NCBI GenBank assembly: GCA_034412795.1
Contig: DAOUMD010000032.1
Span: 1-64,000 of the forward strand
Length of the DNA stretch: 64,000 nucleotides
Direction: 5' to 3'
Origin: JAUVPY01 sp034412795
GTDB lineage: Bacteria > Chloroflexota > Anaerolineae > 4572-78 > NAK82
The position numbers and the translations under genes are program-made. The notes under the pieces were generated by a model, which searched no databases, had not been told where the DNA came from, and worked only from the letters and a program-made list of their open reading frames with translations. Positions within the stretch are counted from its first letter, which is position 1. Every line of letters begins with the position of its first letter. Of the stretch, positions 40,900-50,341 are shown in pieces.

Positions 40900-43098
40900 T
40901 CATTCGTTTATCGTCTCTTGCCCAGCATCTGTTTGCTCAGAATCATCGGCCTTAGCCGATGCATCGGCCTTCAGCCTAAGCACAGACTGTTTCTCCAGCC
41001 GATCCGGCTCAGCCTGAGTTTCCTCTGTCCACCAGTCCTCGCCTGGCTCTGGCCGCGTGTCTTTGTCGTCCGCTGTCTCCCTTTCAGGCAGTGGGGTTGC
41101 CTTCAGCTTGAGTACCTGCGTCTCACCATCGGGCTCATCCGCTTCGACAGGGGCCGCCCACCAGTCATCGATTGCCGTTGACTTGCTGGCATCCTGGCCC
41201 GACGTGGTCCCCTCCCCAGGGGATGGTTTTGCCTTGAGCTTGATCGGCGACTTCCCCACCCCTTCCTCTTTTCTGGATGGCTGCCACCAATCCTCGACGT
41301 TCAGATCCGCTCCGACGTCTGCCTTTTCCACGGCTTCGGGCTTCCCATTGCCAAAGGCCACCACCGGTACGGGGGCTTCCTCTTCATCTTGGAGAGGTTC
41401 TTGGTGCCCTATTACAGCCTCCGGCTCATCTTCGCTCTTTGCCTGTTCCTCCCCGACAGTTTCCGTTTGGGGCACTTCCTCAAGCAGGCTTGGTACGAGT
41501 GTCTCAGTCTCGTCTTCTTCTTGCTCCTCTGGGAGGGGGGACATATCCTCGGGCATAGTCTGATCTTGCGTGGGCTCGGACGTAACTATTTCGGTCTGCG
41601 TTTCTGCCTCACAAGCGCCCGGAGCTTCCGCCGTCACGTCGGGTTCCTTCTCAGACTCGGGCAGGACAGCCTCGGTTTCCACCTCCTGTCCAATCTGGGC
41701 TGTTGGCTCTGCTTCCGGGGGTGAATCACAGTGCTCAGCCGCAGGTTCACTGCCGGTCTCAGCTTCCTCACGCGATTGGAAATCGAGGCTACTTTGTTGG
41801 TCGAACTGCGGCTGTGTTATTTCCTCGACTGCTGTTGGGCTGTCCGCCAAGGGCTCGGGTGACGATTCGTCCTCCTCAATGGTTGGCGCACTGTATTCGA
41901 CGCTTGATGTCTCCGCCAGCGGCCGGCGCGATTGCGCGTGCGATACTGAGAACAAGCCAAGTAGCGAGGCCCAGCACCCCTTATTTTCGATCACTTCCCC
42001 TGCCGAAACAGATGCCTTTTCCATAGATGCAGGTCTGGATTGAACGTTTTCTTGGTTCGCCGCGTGTTCTTCATCACCCGGCACAGGCCGATTGTTTACT
42101 TCTTCAGCCGCGAGTTCACCATCCCCTGCTTCTTGTCCCTCGGCTGCTTCGTGGGGGGACGTCGCCACCGGTGTAGCAGTCGACTCAGAGGGATCGTTTT
42201 TGTCGATGCCGGGCGACCACCAATCCTCGTTCGACGAAGTCCCTCTCATTTCTGATGCCTCCTCACCTCGGTGTGGCAAGGGGTGGCGCGAACGACTTTC
42301 AGGTTCCGCTTCGGAGGCTACAGCCTCGTCACGAGAGGGCTGTTGTGATGGATGCATTCCATTAGGAGACACAAGCTGCATCTTATGGCGATAGAAGGGC
42401 AAGACTTCCACCAACTGCGATACGATGGCTTCGTCTCCGGGGTAGGCATGGGCTGCGGTCGCACGGATGGTGATGTAATACTCACCGGCAGGCGGCCTGT
42501 ATCCGTAGTGGCGGAGACGAAAAAAAACCTCCTTTTCCGCGCCGGCAGACAATATCGGTCCCGGCTCGAGGTTGTAGCAGTCTGGGTCCAAACCTTCCAG
42601 GTCCAGTTCGATTTGAACGCCACTCCGATTCCCCAGGTTGGCTACCCGGATCACGCCGTCCAGGAATCGGTTCGGCTCCAACTGGGTGCGAGGCATGGAC
42701 AGGCTTAAGCCAATGTGCCGGCTGCCGCCGAGGAGTTCGCCAGCAGGGCCCTGATCACCGTGGAAGACAAGCGTAAACTGACCCAGTCTAAAGGTAGAGC
42801 CATCTTCCAGACTCAGCACGGAGCGAGGTTGCAGGCGTTGGTCACCAGATGAGCCGAGCAGAATATCCACATCTCCCAAGTTCACCAACTGAGGGCGCGA
42901 CACATGGCCCTCGGTCCTTCCCTGGGCACCCGGAATGATAAGCTGGGCGTGCAGCGGGGCAACTTCCCCACCCCGGGTCGGCTCCAACACAATGTCGTTC
43001 CGGTCGCTGCTGCCGATGTGGAGCACGGTTTTCTCCAGGGGGAACTCGTTCCGCCAACCGTCTCTATCGATGATTTCAAGCCTGTAACCTTGATCCAT
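40900..43098 (-). CDS. FHA-like protein with long acidic tail and DWW/LKLKA repeats
   Basis: About 732 residues from ATG 43098. An FHA-like domain (residues 5-110) has IGSSDRNDIVLEP and PLHAQL but lacks the Arg of the GR motif, so phosphate binding may be lost. A beta domain follows (about 115-240: LEPNRFLDGVIRVANLGNR, PPAGEYYITIRATA). The remaining 490 residues are acidic and probably disordered (E-, P- and T-rich). They contain four DWW motifs, and after three of them a basic LKLKA or LRLKA stretch. It starts 26 bp after the DUF4159-like eCIS gene, so it belongs to the same transcript. A scaffold role is inferred. Confidence 0.7.
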   Translation of the reverse strand: MDQGYRLEIIDRDGWRNEFPLEKTVLHIGSSDRNDIVLEPTRGGEVAPLHAQLIIPGAQGRTEGHVSRPQLVNLGDVDILLGSSGDQRLQPRSVLSLEDGSTFRLGQFTLVFHGDQGPAGELLGGSRHIGLSLSMPRTQLEPNRFLDGVIRVANLGNRSGVQIELDLEGLDPDCYNLEPGPILSAGAEKEVFFRLRHYGYRPPAGEYYITIRATAAHAYPGDEAIVSQLVEVLPFYRHKMQLVSPNGMHPSQQPSRDEAVASEAEPESRSRHPLPHRGEEASEMRGTSSNEDWWSPGIDKNDPSESTATPVATSPHEAAEGQEAGDGELAAEEVNNRPVPGDEEHAANQENVQSRPASMEKASVSAGEVIENKGCWASLLGLFSVSHAQSRRPLAETSSVEYSAPTIEEDESSPEPLADSPTAVEEITQPQFDQQSSLDFQSREEAETGSEPAAEHCDSPPEAEPTAQIGQEVETEAVLPESEKEPDVTAEAPGACEAETQTEIVTSEPTQDQTMPEDMSPLPEEQEEDETETLVPSLLEEVPQTETVGEEQAKSEDEPEAVIGHQEPLQDEEEAPVPVVAFGNGKPEAVEKADVGADLNVEDWWQPSRKEEGVGKSPIKLKAKPSPGEGTTSGQDASKSTAIDDWWAAPVEADEPDGETQVLKLKATPLPERETADDKDTRPEPGEDWWTEETQAEPDRLEKQSVLRLKADASAKADDSEQTDAGQETINE

Positions 43099-43124
43099 CC
43101 TGCTGACGTTCCTCTCGGTGGGGC

Positions 43125-44246
43125 CTACAATCGACGGCGGCGATCCAAGGCATACGCAACGATGTTCGTGCCCCATTCAACCGCGCAGCGGATCTGCTCT
43201 CGCGAGGGCAAGGCGTCTCGCGTTTCTCCCTGCCACAGGAGTCCGTAGTTGCCGTTGCTGAGAATCACCCCGTCGTTGACCGACACTTCTGGCATACTCC
43301 CAGGTTCAAACCCCGGTGGCGGAGCGGCAAAGAGATACGGATCTTTCAGCAGCCGATGGTCGGACGGCAGAGGAATGGGTTCCATATCCATCGCCGCCAG
43401 GATATTGGTGAAGGTGGCTTCGGCGGCTGCATCGAAGCTCTCAAGCAAAAGGGTACCCCGTCCTCGGGCCACGTAGTTAGATAAACCATTCATCTGGCTA
43501 GAACTCAACTCGAAGTCCCCGCCACCTACCAGGTAGATGAGGGTGTTGGTCTCGATACCCGGCGCGAGGAGGACGTCATCGTGAACGGTCACCTGGTAAC
43601 GGCTGGAACGACTCAGGGCGTCAGCCAGGTAACCTGCCCCCCGCCCGTGCTTCTTCTCATCCACGTCACCCAGATAGCACACACCGATGCTGACCTCCCG
43701 CGGCACGCGAATTTCGCGTCGGAAGCGTAGATCGATCTCGTTGGCGTCTGGCTGGTCGGGATTTTGTGCATCCAGGAAAGGGTCGGTGCGGTCCTGGCGC
43801 TTGACACGTGCCAACTCCACAAAGGGGGCGTCGGGCAAAGCGGTGCGGGCGGCGATAGAGAACTCGGCCTGCACGTAGGTGGGCGCGTCTTCCTGGTCGC
43901 CATTAGCAGACCGGGGCGCACCCTCCCCGTAGCTGAGCAGCAGATAGAGGAGTCCCTCCATTTCGTCACCAATGTCGTAAGCCACTGGCTGCGGTAGCAC
44001 GATGGTCTGGCCGGTAGGATCCACAGCAATGCCCGGCAGAATATAGACCGAGGTATCGGGCGGATCGCTGGCCATCACCTCCAGCCCGGTGACGATTCCC
44101 CATCCGTGGTAAAGAAGCGTTTGAAAGCGCTGATGCTGCTGGTGATATTCGTGTGCTTGATCCCAGACATCAGCCGTGACAGCCATGCCGTCTCTGGGCT
44201 TGATGCGTTGGACTGGGTATATGTGTAACAAATCTTCAATACTCAT
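43125..44246 (-). CDS. eCIS-associated protein with DUF4159-like C-terminal domain
   Basis: 373 residues. The N-terminal half (IYPVQRIKPRDGMAVTADVW, then HEYHQQHQRFQTLLYHGWG and VYILPGIAVDPTGQTIVL) is a beta-rich module I know from eCIS operons, probably a baseplate or fibre-attachment part. The C-terminal half follows the DUF4159 pattern: IYLVGGGDFELSSSQ, a glutamine-amidotransferase-like strand with GRGTLLLESF, LPSDHRLLKDPYLF, and CAVEWGTNIVAYALDRR. The ATG overlaps the stop codon of the gpI gene (ATGA), a sign of tight coupling to the tail genes. No catalytic residues are evident. Confidence 0.72.
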   Translation of the reverse strand: MSIEDLLHIYPVQRIKPRDGMAVTADVWDQAHEYHQQHQRFQTLLYHGWGIVTGLEVMASDPPDTSVYILPGIAVDPTGQTIVLPQPVAYDIGDEMEGLLYLLLSYGEGAPRSANGDQEDAPTYVQAEFSIAARTALPDAPFVELARVKRQDRTDPFLDAQNPDQPDANEIDLRFRREIRVPREVSIGVCYLGDVDEKKHGRGAGYLADALSRSSRYQVTVHDDVLLAPGIETNTLIYLVGGGDFELSSSQMNGLSNYVARGRGTLLLESFDAAAEATFTNILAAMDMEPIPLPSDHRLLKDPYLFAAPPPGFEPGSMPEVSVNDGVILSNGNYGLLWQGETRDALPSREQIRCAVEWGTNIVAYALDRRRRL

Positions 44247-45310
44247 CCTCGATCCCCCTCAGATAATGTCTCAATTTGCAAGTTGTAGGCGGTGTGGGCT
44301 GGTTTAAAGCTCTCAATGATGGTCTCAATTGCCCGGCGCCGTTTCGCTTCCAGCCGTGTACGTTCCTCTTCGTCTATTACGCCTGACGGTATCGGCGGCA
44401 GGCGGAGGGATACGGCAAAGGTGTGAGGCCGGTTGCCAATGCCCAGGGCGACGCCTGACCCGAGTTGGACGTCTGGACCCAGGCGAAAGTCACGGGCTCG
44501 ATGTTCGGTGATCTGCACCTGCCCACCGGAATAAAGCTCAAGATATTTCTGCAACGCCTGTTTGGTGCCCCGTCGCCGGTAGAGCCAGACTGCCGAGCGG
44601 ATTAGCTGGCGTTGGCGCTCCTCGGGAAAACGCTCATCCAGTTCCAGGCCGAGCCAGGACGCCAGCCAGGGCAGCCAGCGGCTTGGCGTCAGGTCGGGGT
44701 CAAAGAAGTGAGATATACTGCCGATCTGGGTGTGAATAGGCTTCCAAAAGCTCTCGAAGAGCATCAGGAAGTGCCCCATAAACTCGTCTTCCTCATAAAG
44801 CTCCGGCAACTGGCGCAGGTACTGTCCCTTGTGCCGGATGTGAAAGGTGGCTGTCTCTTCGGCCAGAACTTCATCGTCTTGGTTGGTCAGCACAGCCCGG
44901 CTTGTGGTGGTCTGATTTCGAGAAACAGGCGCGACCCGGGCCTCAGCCTGGAATTCGTAGCGGGTCCCGGCGGTAATCTTCCCTTTTAGTGACCAGACCA
45001 GGAAGTGCGTGTCTCCCTCTACTTCCACCTGCGGCAATACGTTGCCCAGTTCGTGCAGTCCCCGATAAACACCCAAGACCAGGCCTTCGGGTACAGTTAC
45101 GCGCAGGGTGAGGTCGGCGTGTGCCTCCTGGACTGCGACACGGGTGTAGAGAGTCATCAACTCGCCCGGGTAATGGTGGTGTTGGTTCACCACGTGAGAA
45201 ACGACGACCGGGCCCGTTTCTACACCTCCGGTTGATGCACAACCCGCCGGGGTGCTGCTAGACACATCCTTTACATCCTCATCTAGGGGTCGTATAACTT
45301 GGCTAAGCAT
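44243..45310 (-). CDS. Phage tail protein I-like baseplate protein (TIGR02242 type)
   Basis: The C-terminal 200 residues match the gpI/TIGR02242 tail family: FFDPDLTPSRWLPWLASWL, the LIRSAVWLYRRRGTKQAL helix and an end with FKPAHTAYNL. The N-terminal 140 residues form a beta module (LTLRVTVPEGLVLGVYRGL) probably for decoration. In P2-like and eCIS baseplates gpI joins baseplate J (gp6-like) wedges with tail fibres. The start overlaps the end of the J gene by 8 bp and the stop overlaps the next gene, so the three are translated as a set. Confidence 0.85.
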   Translation of the reverse strand: MLSQVIRPLDEDVKDVSSSTPAGCASTGGVETGPVVVSHVVNQHHHYPGELMTLYTRVAVQEAHADLTLRVTVPEGLVLGVYRGLHELGNVLPQVEVEGDTHFLVWSLKGKITAGTRYEFQAEARVAPVSRNQTTTSRAVLTNQDDEVLAEETATFHIRHKGQYLRQLPELYEEDEFMGHFLMLFESFWKPIHTQIGSISHFFDPDLTPSRWLPWLASWLGLELDERFPEERQRQLIRSAVWLYRRRGTKQALQKYLELYSGGQVQITEHRARDFRLGPDVQLGSGVALGIGNRPHTFAVSLRLPPIPSGVIDEEERTRLEAKRRRAIETIIESFKPAHTAYNLQIETLSEGDRG

Positions 45311-47426
45311 CTTCGTCTTCCAAACCGGTTAGTATGATCTCGGGCTCCAGGTAGCAGAGCAACGTATCGTCTGGCACGCGAATGACCTTCTGCTTTACGG
45401 GGGTCAAGTCTGTCTGAGTTTCCTCCTGTTCGTCTTCAACTACCCCCTCCAGGGGGGGAATCTCCTCACCGGGAATCACGGGGCGCGTACTGAGTTGCAC
45501 GTCCAGCACGTGTTTGACGCCGGGCACACGTTGGATCAGGGAGAAGATCTCGGCCACGTATAGATTGCGGCCAAAAGGCCAGCCTTCCCAGCCATCGCTT
45601 ATGAGGTCGTCGTCCTCCTTCCCCGTTTCTCCCCCGAGCGCCAGCGGGCTGATGAAGCGCCTCAAGTTTTCGGCCACCCGCGCGCGAACGACTTCCGGCT
45701 GGCTATATTCGGAAGGCACGATTTCGGCCTGTACTTTGACCCCCAGGTAATTCGGCCCCCTGACGCGCAGGGTAGTGGTCAACAGCCGGTACTGGTCCAG
45801 ATAATTGCCAACTGTCTTGGTCAATGCCTCGTCCACGTGTAGCTTGGACAGGTCGCCTGCCCGCAGGGAGTCGGCTACGGCGGGCACAACCAGGATTTCA
45901 ATCGTGCCGGGTGGCATATGCCCGTTCTTGACCCGCGGGGTGTTACATTTGACACGGGCCACGGTTCGGGTAGCTGCTTTGGCCAGTTGTTCGTAGTCCT
46001 CAGGCGTGACGGCTCGCAGTTGCGCCCGCAGTTCCCGCCTGGCGCGTGACTTGACTTCTTCGAGTGTTTCCGGATCCTGGCCGCCAGCCGCCCGGTGCAA
46101 GTTGTTAACCCGTGAGATATAAGCCAGGGATGTGGTGAGTACTTGCAAGCTATCTGGCGGTAGATTGCCTTTCACCCCGCCTCCGTAGCGGTAACGGGTG
46201 AAGCGTATCATGCGTCCCGCTTCAGGCACCCGCCCGTACTGGCGGACGGTGCCGTCCGGTTGGCGGATGGCTGGACCGAAGTTAATCTCACCGCTGGCAG
46301 TATCTACCGTGAAGTGCCGGTCGAAGCGATCAGAATGAGCAAAGTCGGGTACCATCTGCCAGGGGACAAAAACCACTTCTCTATCCCGTATCTCTTCTAC
46401 CTCAACCGTCTCCCCTGGCAACAGGGAGAGGATAGGGGCGTGTTCCAGTTTGAAGCTCTGGCCTGGTTCGCCGTTGCTGTGGCCCAAAATCTCCTCTTCC
46501 ACGATCAAGGCGTGTGTTGCCGGAGTGGTCGCTCCCAGTGTGTAGGCGTGGAGGTTGACCACGCGGGGTGACTCGGTGTACATGCCCTGCTCGGGGCGGC
46601 GCTGCTCCAACCGGCAACGTACCCAGTACCCTGGGCGGCCATAGACGCGGTCGGGTTGTGCCTTGAGGGGCAGATACAACACCAGGCTGCCCTGCGGGTT
46701 GTTGAGACCGCCGGTGGTATCTCTCTCCCCGGGCCGGGTGCCGGGCGAGATTTCCTGCCATTGGTCATCACCCATTGAGCATTCCCAGATCCAAGGTGGA
46801 TCCTCGCGCCGCACGCCAACGGCTTGAGTCGCCTCGCACTCGAAATCCAATTGCAGGATATGCCCGCTGATATCGACGCCTTCGTCGAAGCCCAGGTAAA
46901 ACGTATCTCCTACCTGAGGTTGCTCGCGGTCGAAGGCGTAAAAAGTCTCGACGCCCAGCCGAGTCAGAAAGTTCTTATGAAAGTCTTCTGCCCGGCGCAG
47001 TTGGGTCAACTTGGGTGGCCGGATAGTCAGTTGTTTGTCGGTGGTGAAGATGACTTCCTCTTCTTCACCGCTGACGCGGGAGGCCACCTCGGTGCCCTGG
47101 GGCACGATGACGGGGTCGTCGTTGTCCGGGCTGATGGGCAGTGAGGCGGATAGCCAGAAGGTCAAGTCAGTCCGGGCACTGCTGGCCGGTTGGATTTGCA
47201 TTCCCAGCAATTCCAGGAACTTGATGTAGTTTTTCTCCGGCACTTGATTCAGCCGGTAGACAGTCAATTCGGTCATCCAGGCAAAGAGCTCAATCAGGGT
47301 GATGCCCGGATCGCTCAAGTTGTATTCGGTCCACTCGGGACAGTAATGAATGATGCGCCGCCGGGCTTCGTCTACCAGGTCCCGCTGGAAGCGCAAATCA
47401 TCTAGGTTGGGGGTTGGCAATGACAT
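45303..47426 (-). CDS. Baseplate J-like wedge protein (TIGR02243 type)
   Basis: A 707-residue baseplate assembly protein. It starts PNLDDLRFQRDLVDEARRRI followed by YNLSDPGITLIELFAWMTE, the signature entry of the TIGR02243/Afp11-type family. The J core lies near residues 420-560 (VNNLHRAAGGQDPETLEEVK, RAVTPEDYEQLA, HMPPGTIEILVVP). The middle segment is a large beta insertion. It forms the wedge ring around the spike hub, corresponding to T4 gp6. GGGAGACGAGT precedes the ATG. A 150-bp gap with an imperfect inverted repeat separates it from the upstream gp25 gene. Confidence 0.92.
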   Translation of the reverse strand: MSLPTPNLDDLRFQRDLVDEARRRIIHYCPEWTEYNLSDPGITLIELFAWMTELTVYRLNQVPEKNYIKFLELLGMQIQPASSARTDLTFWLSASLPISPDNDDPVIVPQGTEVASRVSGEEEEVIFTTDKQLTIRPPKLTQLRRAEDFHKNFLTRLGVETFYAFDREQPQVGDTFYLGFDEGVDISGHILQLDFECEATQAVGVRREDPPWIWECSMGDDQWQEISPGTRPGERDTTGGLNNPQGSLVLYLPLKAQPDRVYGRPGYWVRCRLEQRRPEQGMYTESPRVVNLHAYTLGATTPATHALIVEEEILGHSNGEPGQSFKLEHAPILSLLPGETVEVEEIRDREVVFVPWQMVPDFAHSDRFDRHFTVDTASGEINFGPAIRQPDGTVRQYGRVPEAGRMIRFTRYRYGGGVKGNLPPDSLQVLTTSLAYISRVNNLHRAAGGQDPETLEEVKSRARRELRAQLRAVTPEDYEQLAKAATRTVARVKCNTPRVKNGHMPPGTIEILVVPAVADSLRAGDLSKLHVDEALTKTVGNYLDQYRLLTTTLRVRGPNYLGVKVQAEIVPSEYSQPEVVRARVAENLRRFISPLALGGETGKEDDDLISDGWEGWPFGRNLYVAEIFSLIQRVPGVKHVLDVQLSTRPVIPGEEIPPLEGVVEDEQEETQTDLTPVKQKVIRVPDDTLLCYLEPEIILTGLEDEDA

Positions 47427-47463
47427 ACTCGTCTCCCAATATATGAAGCTTGATGCTTAGGAC

Positions 47464-47551
47464 TAAGGATTTAATAACTTACCCATTAGCCGATTGAATC
47501 AGGCTAGTATTTCGCTTGCATTTGAGGAAGTTATTTAATTCTCAATCCTTA
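47464..47551. repeat. Imperfect inverted repeat between gp25 and J genes
   Basis: TAAGGATTTAATAACTT (47464-47480) pairs with 47528-47551, whose complement reads TAAGGATT, seven extra bases, then AATAACTT. The surrounding 150 bp are much richer in A+T than the genes. It could be an mRNA-stabilising structure or a decayed element. Confidence 0.4.
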
Positions 47552-47577
47552 CTTTACCCATTGATCGTCTTAGCAAT

Positions 47578-47994
47578 TTACCATCCTTCTTCACCGACCA
47601 GGAAGAAGGGATAAACAATACTGCGTTCGTCATGGGTGGCTTTAACGATGTAAAAGACTTCTACGAACAGAGCGCCGTCCAGATCCTCGTCGGTGTAGAC
47701 GTCCACGCCCTGCAATTCGATGCGTGGCTCCCACATGGTCAGCGCTTCAGCCACGTATTGCTGTACCAGACTCTCAGTGGAGACATCGTGAGGCTCGAAC
47801 AGTAGTTCGTGTGCGCGACAGCCGAACTCGGGTCGCATTACCCGCTCACCGGGCCTGGTACTCAGGATGATGCGAATTGATTGCTCGATGTCTCGCACGC
47901 TGCTGACCAACGAAAGTCCGCCGCGTGCGTTGACGCGCAGCGGAAAGGCCAGCCCTTGCCCCAAGAATTCTCTGTCTCTAGTCTGATCCATCAT
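47578..47994 (-). CDS. gp25/gpW-like baseplate protein
   Basis: From ATG 47994 (GAGGGA 7 nt upstream) the product is 138 residues. It has the gp25 family pattern: FLGQGLAFPLRVNARGGLS, the DIEQSIRIILSTRPGERVMR core, and PEFGCRAHELLFEP. These residues make the EPR-type wedge core that binds the sheath to the baseplate in T4, T6SS (TssE) and eCIS (Afp9). It lies between the PAAR and J genes, the conserved order in eCIS clusters. Confidence 0.92.
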   Translation of the reverse strand: MMDQTRDREFLGQGLAFPLRVNARGGLSLVSSVRDIEQSIRIILSTRPGERVMRPEFGCRAHELLFEPHDVSTESLVQQYVAEALTMWEPRIELQGVDVYTDEDLDGALFVEVFYIVKATHDERSIVYPFFLVGEEGW

Positions 47995-48085
47995 GCAAAT
48001 TCCCTCTATTTCCCAAACGTCCATCCAATGGCGAACTTGTCGGCTTGGGTGGTTACCCGCCCACCCAGGCCCCCACTTCAGAGCA

Positions 48086-48379
48086 TCAAGGTCCGATTAA
48101 GACCATAGCTGCTGGCGTAGGCGCGATCGTAGTCGCAACCGGCACTCCACTATAGGGATTGGCGCCACTGACCGGATCGCTGGTGCGGGCAGCCGGGCGA
48201 TTGCCGATCAACACTGTGGGGCTGCCCATAGCAATCGCGCCCGTACAGGCATTGCCTGAAACGCTATCTCCGGCCACCGCTGCCGGCTGTCCCTGGATAA
48301 GCACGGTCGGGACACCCGGACCAGTAATGGTATCGCCACTTGCTGTTACATCGCCCACACGGGCGGCAGGAAAACCCAT
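48086..48379 (-). CDS. PAAR-domain spike tip protein
   Basis: A compact 97-residue PAAR protein: FPAARVGDVTASGDTITGPG, a TVLIQGQPAAVAGDSVSG repeat, GSPTVLIGNRPAARTSDPV and a final AAMVLIGP. It forms the sharp cone on the VgrG-like spike and, in related systems, binds a zinc ion. It follows the VgrG gene by 16 bp. There is no effector extension. Confidence 0.92.
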   Translation of the reverse strand: MGFPAARVGDVTASGDTITGPGVPTVLIQGQPAAVAGDSVSGNACTGAIAMGSPTVLIGNRPAARTSDPVSGANPYSGVPVATTIAPTPAAMVLIGP

Positions 48380-48395
48380 ACAACTCGCTCCTTGT

Positions 48396-50324
48396 CTAGT
48401 TCAGCATAATAGGGTTGCCCTGAACCTTAACCAGGGCGCTGGACTGGATTTGAACGGCTCCGTTCGATTTAACCTCAGTCATGGCATCGCTGCTCACGGA
48501 GGCTTGGGCGCCCTTCAGATTCAGTTGGCCTGTTGCTTTCAGGTCCATCTTGCTGCTGGCTTCCAGGCTGGCATTCATCTGTGCCTTTATGGATAGGTTT
48601 TTGCCTTCCAGGGACAGATCGCCTGTGCTCTTCAGCTTCATGTTGCCCTGGGCCTCGACGTTTGTATCGCCCTTGGCCTTGATGACGATATCTTTCTCAA
48701 CAGTCATTGTCATAGTGTTGTCTTTGGAACTGATGACGATACTGTTTTTGCCTGTCTTGTCCTGGATGACGATTTGCTCTTCGCCCTGGGTATCGTCGAG
48801 TACGATCATATGTCCGCTGCGCGAACGGATAATACGTTGGTTGACTGTCTTCTTGTCGCTGGCAAGAGTATCTTTGGTACCGGATGGAGGCTTATCCTTG
48901 GCGTTCCACAGCACGCCCACGATGTATGGGTAATTGACATCGCCGTGCTCAAAGACCACCAGTACTTCGTCGTCCACCTCCGGCATAAACAAGAAGCCCC
49001 GTTCTTTGCCCCCCATCGGAGTGGCCACGCGTGCCCAATTGCTGGACAGGTCGGCGCTCTTATACTTGGGCAACCAGGGGAACATCACCTGTACCCGGCC
49101 CAGGTTTTCGGGGTCTTCCAGATTGGTGACCTTAGCGGTCACCACGCCGTAGATACGGTCTGGATCGTGACCGTTGCCCTCATGTAACAAGTAACTGAGC
49201 GTGTAGGGTATGCGCCCTGTAACGCTGAAGCTCACCAGATACGACCCGTTGGCGTAGATATGCCGTGCTTCGGTCACGTAATAAGTCCCGCTGAACTTTT
49301 GCCCCACGCCCTCAATCGTGACTTGTCGACCGGCAATCAGCCGGGGGTCTCCCTGACGAGAGCTCCCCTCAGCGCGGATGAACTCGCTCTCAGCTTCCGC
49401 GAAGCGAGCAGCGGCGATAGTCTTGGCCTCGTCTTGAGTGGATATCGGTTGATCGACAACCACCACCTCCGCTTGCCCCTTGAAGGCTTGTTTGGCCAGG
49501 GCACTTCCTTTCTTGTTCAGTCCGATTTGGGGGATGGTTTTGCTGTTATCGCTTTTGGCTGTGCCCTCAATCGGTTTCTTGGTCGTGGGATCCCATCCCT
49601 TGACCACAGCTTGATCTACCTGGCGCATCAGCGTCAGCCGGGGCTCGAAGCTTGCCAGATTGAGAGGCCAGATTAGTGTGGCAGGTTTATCAGAGGTTGC
49701 CCCCCGGTGGGCATCTGCTTTTTGGAAATAGAGCGTTTTATCCTCGACATAAACCTGGTAGCCAAGCAGGCGGGCGCGTGACCACAAGAATTCAAGATCG
49801 GTCTGATTGTATTGCATCACGTAATGATGCTTGATGGTACTCAGCCCACTGGTGTCGATCTGGCTGCCGGTGATCCCCTCTGTCTCCCCGACGATAGTCT
49901 TAATAATCTTGTCTTCGGTGATGCCGCTGCCGCGGGGATTGGCATCTCCGTAAGTACGTGTCTTTTTGCCCCGCGTGAGTCGATGGGAGCGATCATAGCC
50001 ACGTATTTGCAGAAGTGGGATACCATCTGCGGAGAATGAGGGCTCCATGGCAGTGATTTCGCCGATGATCAGGGTGGCCTTGACTGCATATGGCTCATCC
50101 GGTATTTCATCCGTTTCTATCTCTATCTTGACCTCGGCGCCAACCTTGAACGTGTCGGCGTCGATGTATTTCAGCTTCCCCGTATTTGGGTCTAACTCGT
50201 CCTTGAGGGTGATGCTGAACATAGCGGGTAGGAACAGGTTGGTATCGACAACTGTCTCCACCAAATCCAACTCCAGGTCCGATTGCTGCCTGCCATCCAC
50301 GCTAATGATGATATCGTCTGGCAT
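48396..50324 (-). CDS. VgrG/gp27-gp5-like central spike protein
   Basis: 642 residues. Residues 1-370 are the gp27/phage late-control D hub, with IRGYDRSHRLTRGKKTRTYG near 110. Residues 385-480 are the gp5 OB-fold: GVVTAKVTNLEDPENLGRVQ, then VLVVFEHGDVNYPYIVGVLW. From 505 to the end runs a triple beta-helix spike with alternating residues (IVISSKDNTMTMTVEKDI, KLKSTGDLSLEGKNLSIKA). Trimers pierce the target envelope. The PAAR tip gene follows. GTGAGGACTT precedes the ATG. Confidence 0.93.
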   Translation of the reverse strand: MPDDIIISVDGRQQSDLELDLVETVVDTNLFLPAMFSITLKDELDPNTGKLKYIDADTFKVGAEVKIEIETDEIPDEPYAVKATLIIGEITAMEPSFSADGIPLLQIRGYDRSHRLTRGKKTRTYGDANPRGSGITEDKIIKTIVGETEGITGSQIDTSGLSTIKHHYVMQYNQTDLEFLWSRARLLGYQVYVEDKTLYFQKADAHRGATSDKPATLIWPLNLASFEPRLTLMRQVDQAVVKGWDPTTKKPIEGTAKSDNSKTIPQIGLNKKGSALAKQAFKGQAEVVVVDQPISTQDEAKTIAAARFAEAESEFIRAEGSSRQGDPRLIAGRQVTIEGVGQKFSGTYYVTEARHIYANGSYLVSFSVTGRIPYTLSYLLHEGNGHDPDRIYGVVTAKVTNLEDPENLGRVQVMFPWLPKYKSADLSSNWARVATPMGGKERGFLFMPEVDDEVLVVFEHGDVNYPYIVGVLWNAKDKPPSGTKDTLASDKKTVNQRIIRSRSGHMIVLDDTQGEEQIVIQDKTGKNSIVISSKDNTMTMTVEKDIVIKAKGDTNVEAQGNMKLKSTGDLSLEGKNLSIKAQMNASLEASSKMDLKATGQLNLKGAQASVSSDAMTEVKSNGAVQIQSSALVKVQGNPIMLN

Positions 50325-50341
50325 AAGTCCTCACTTCTTGA

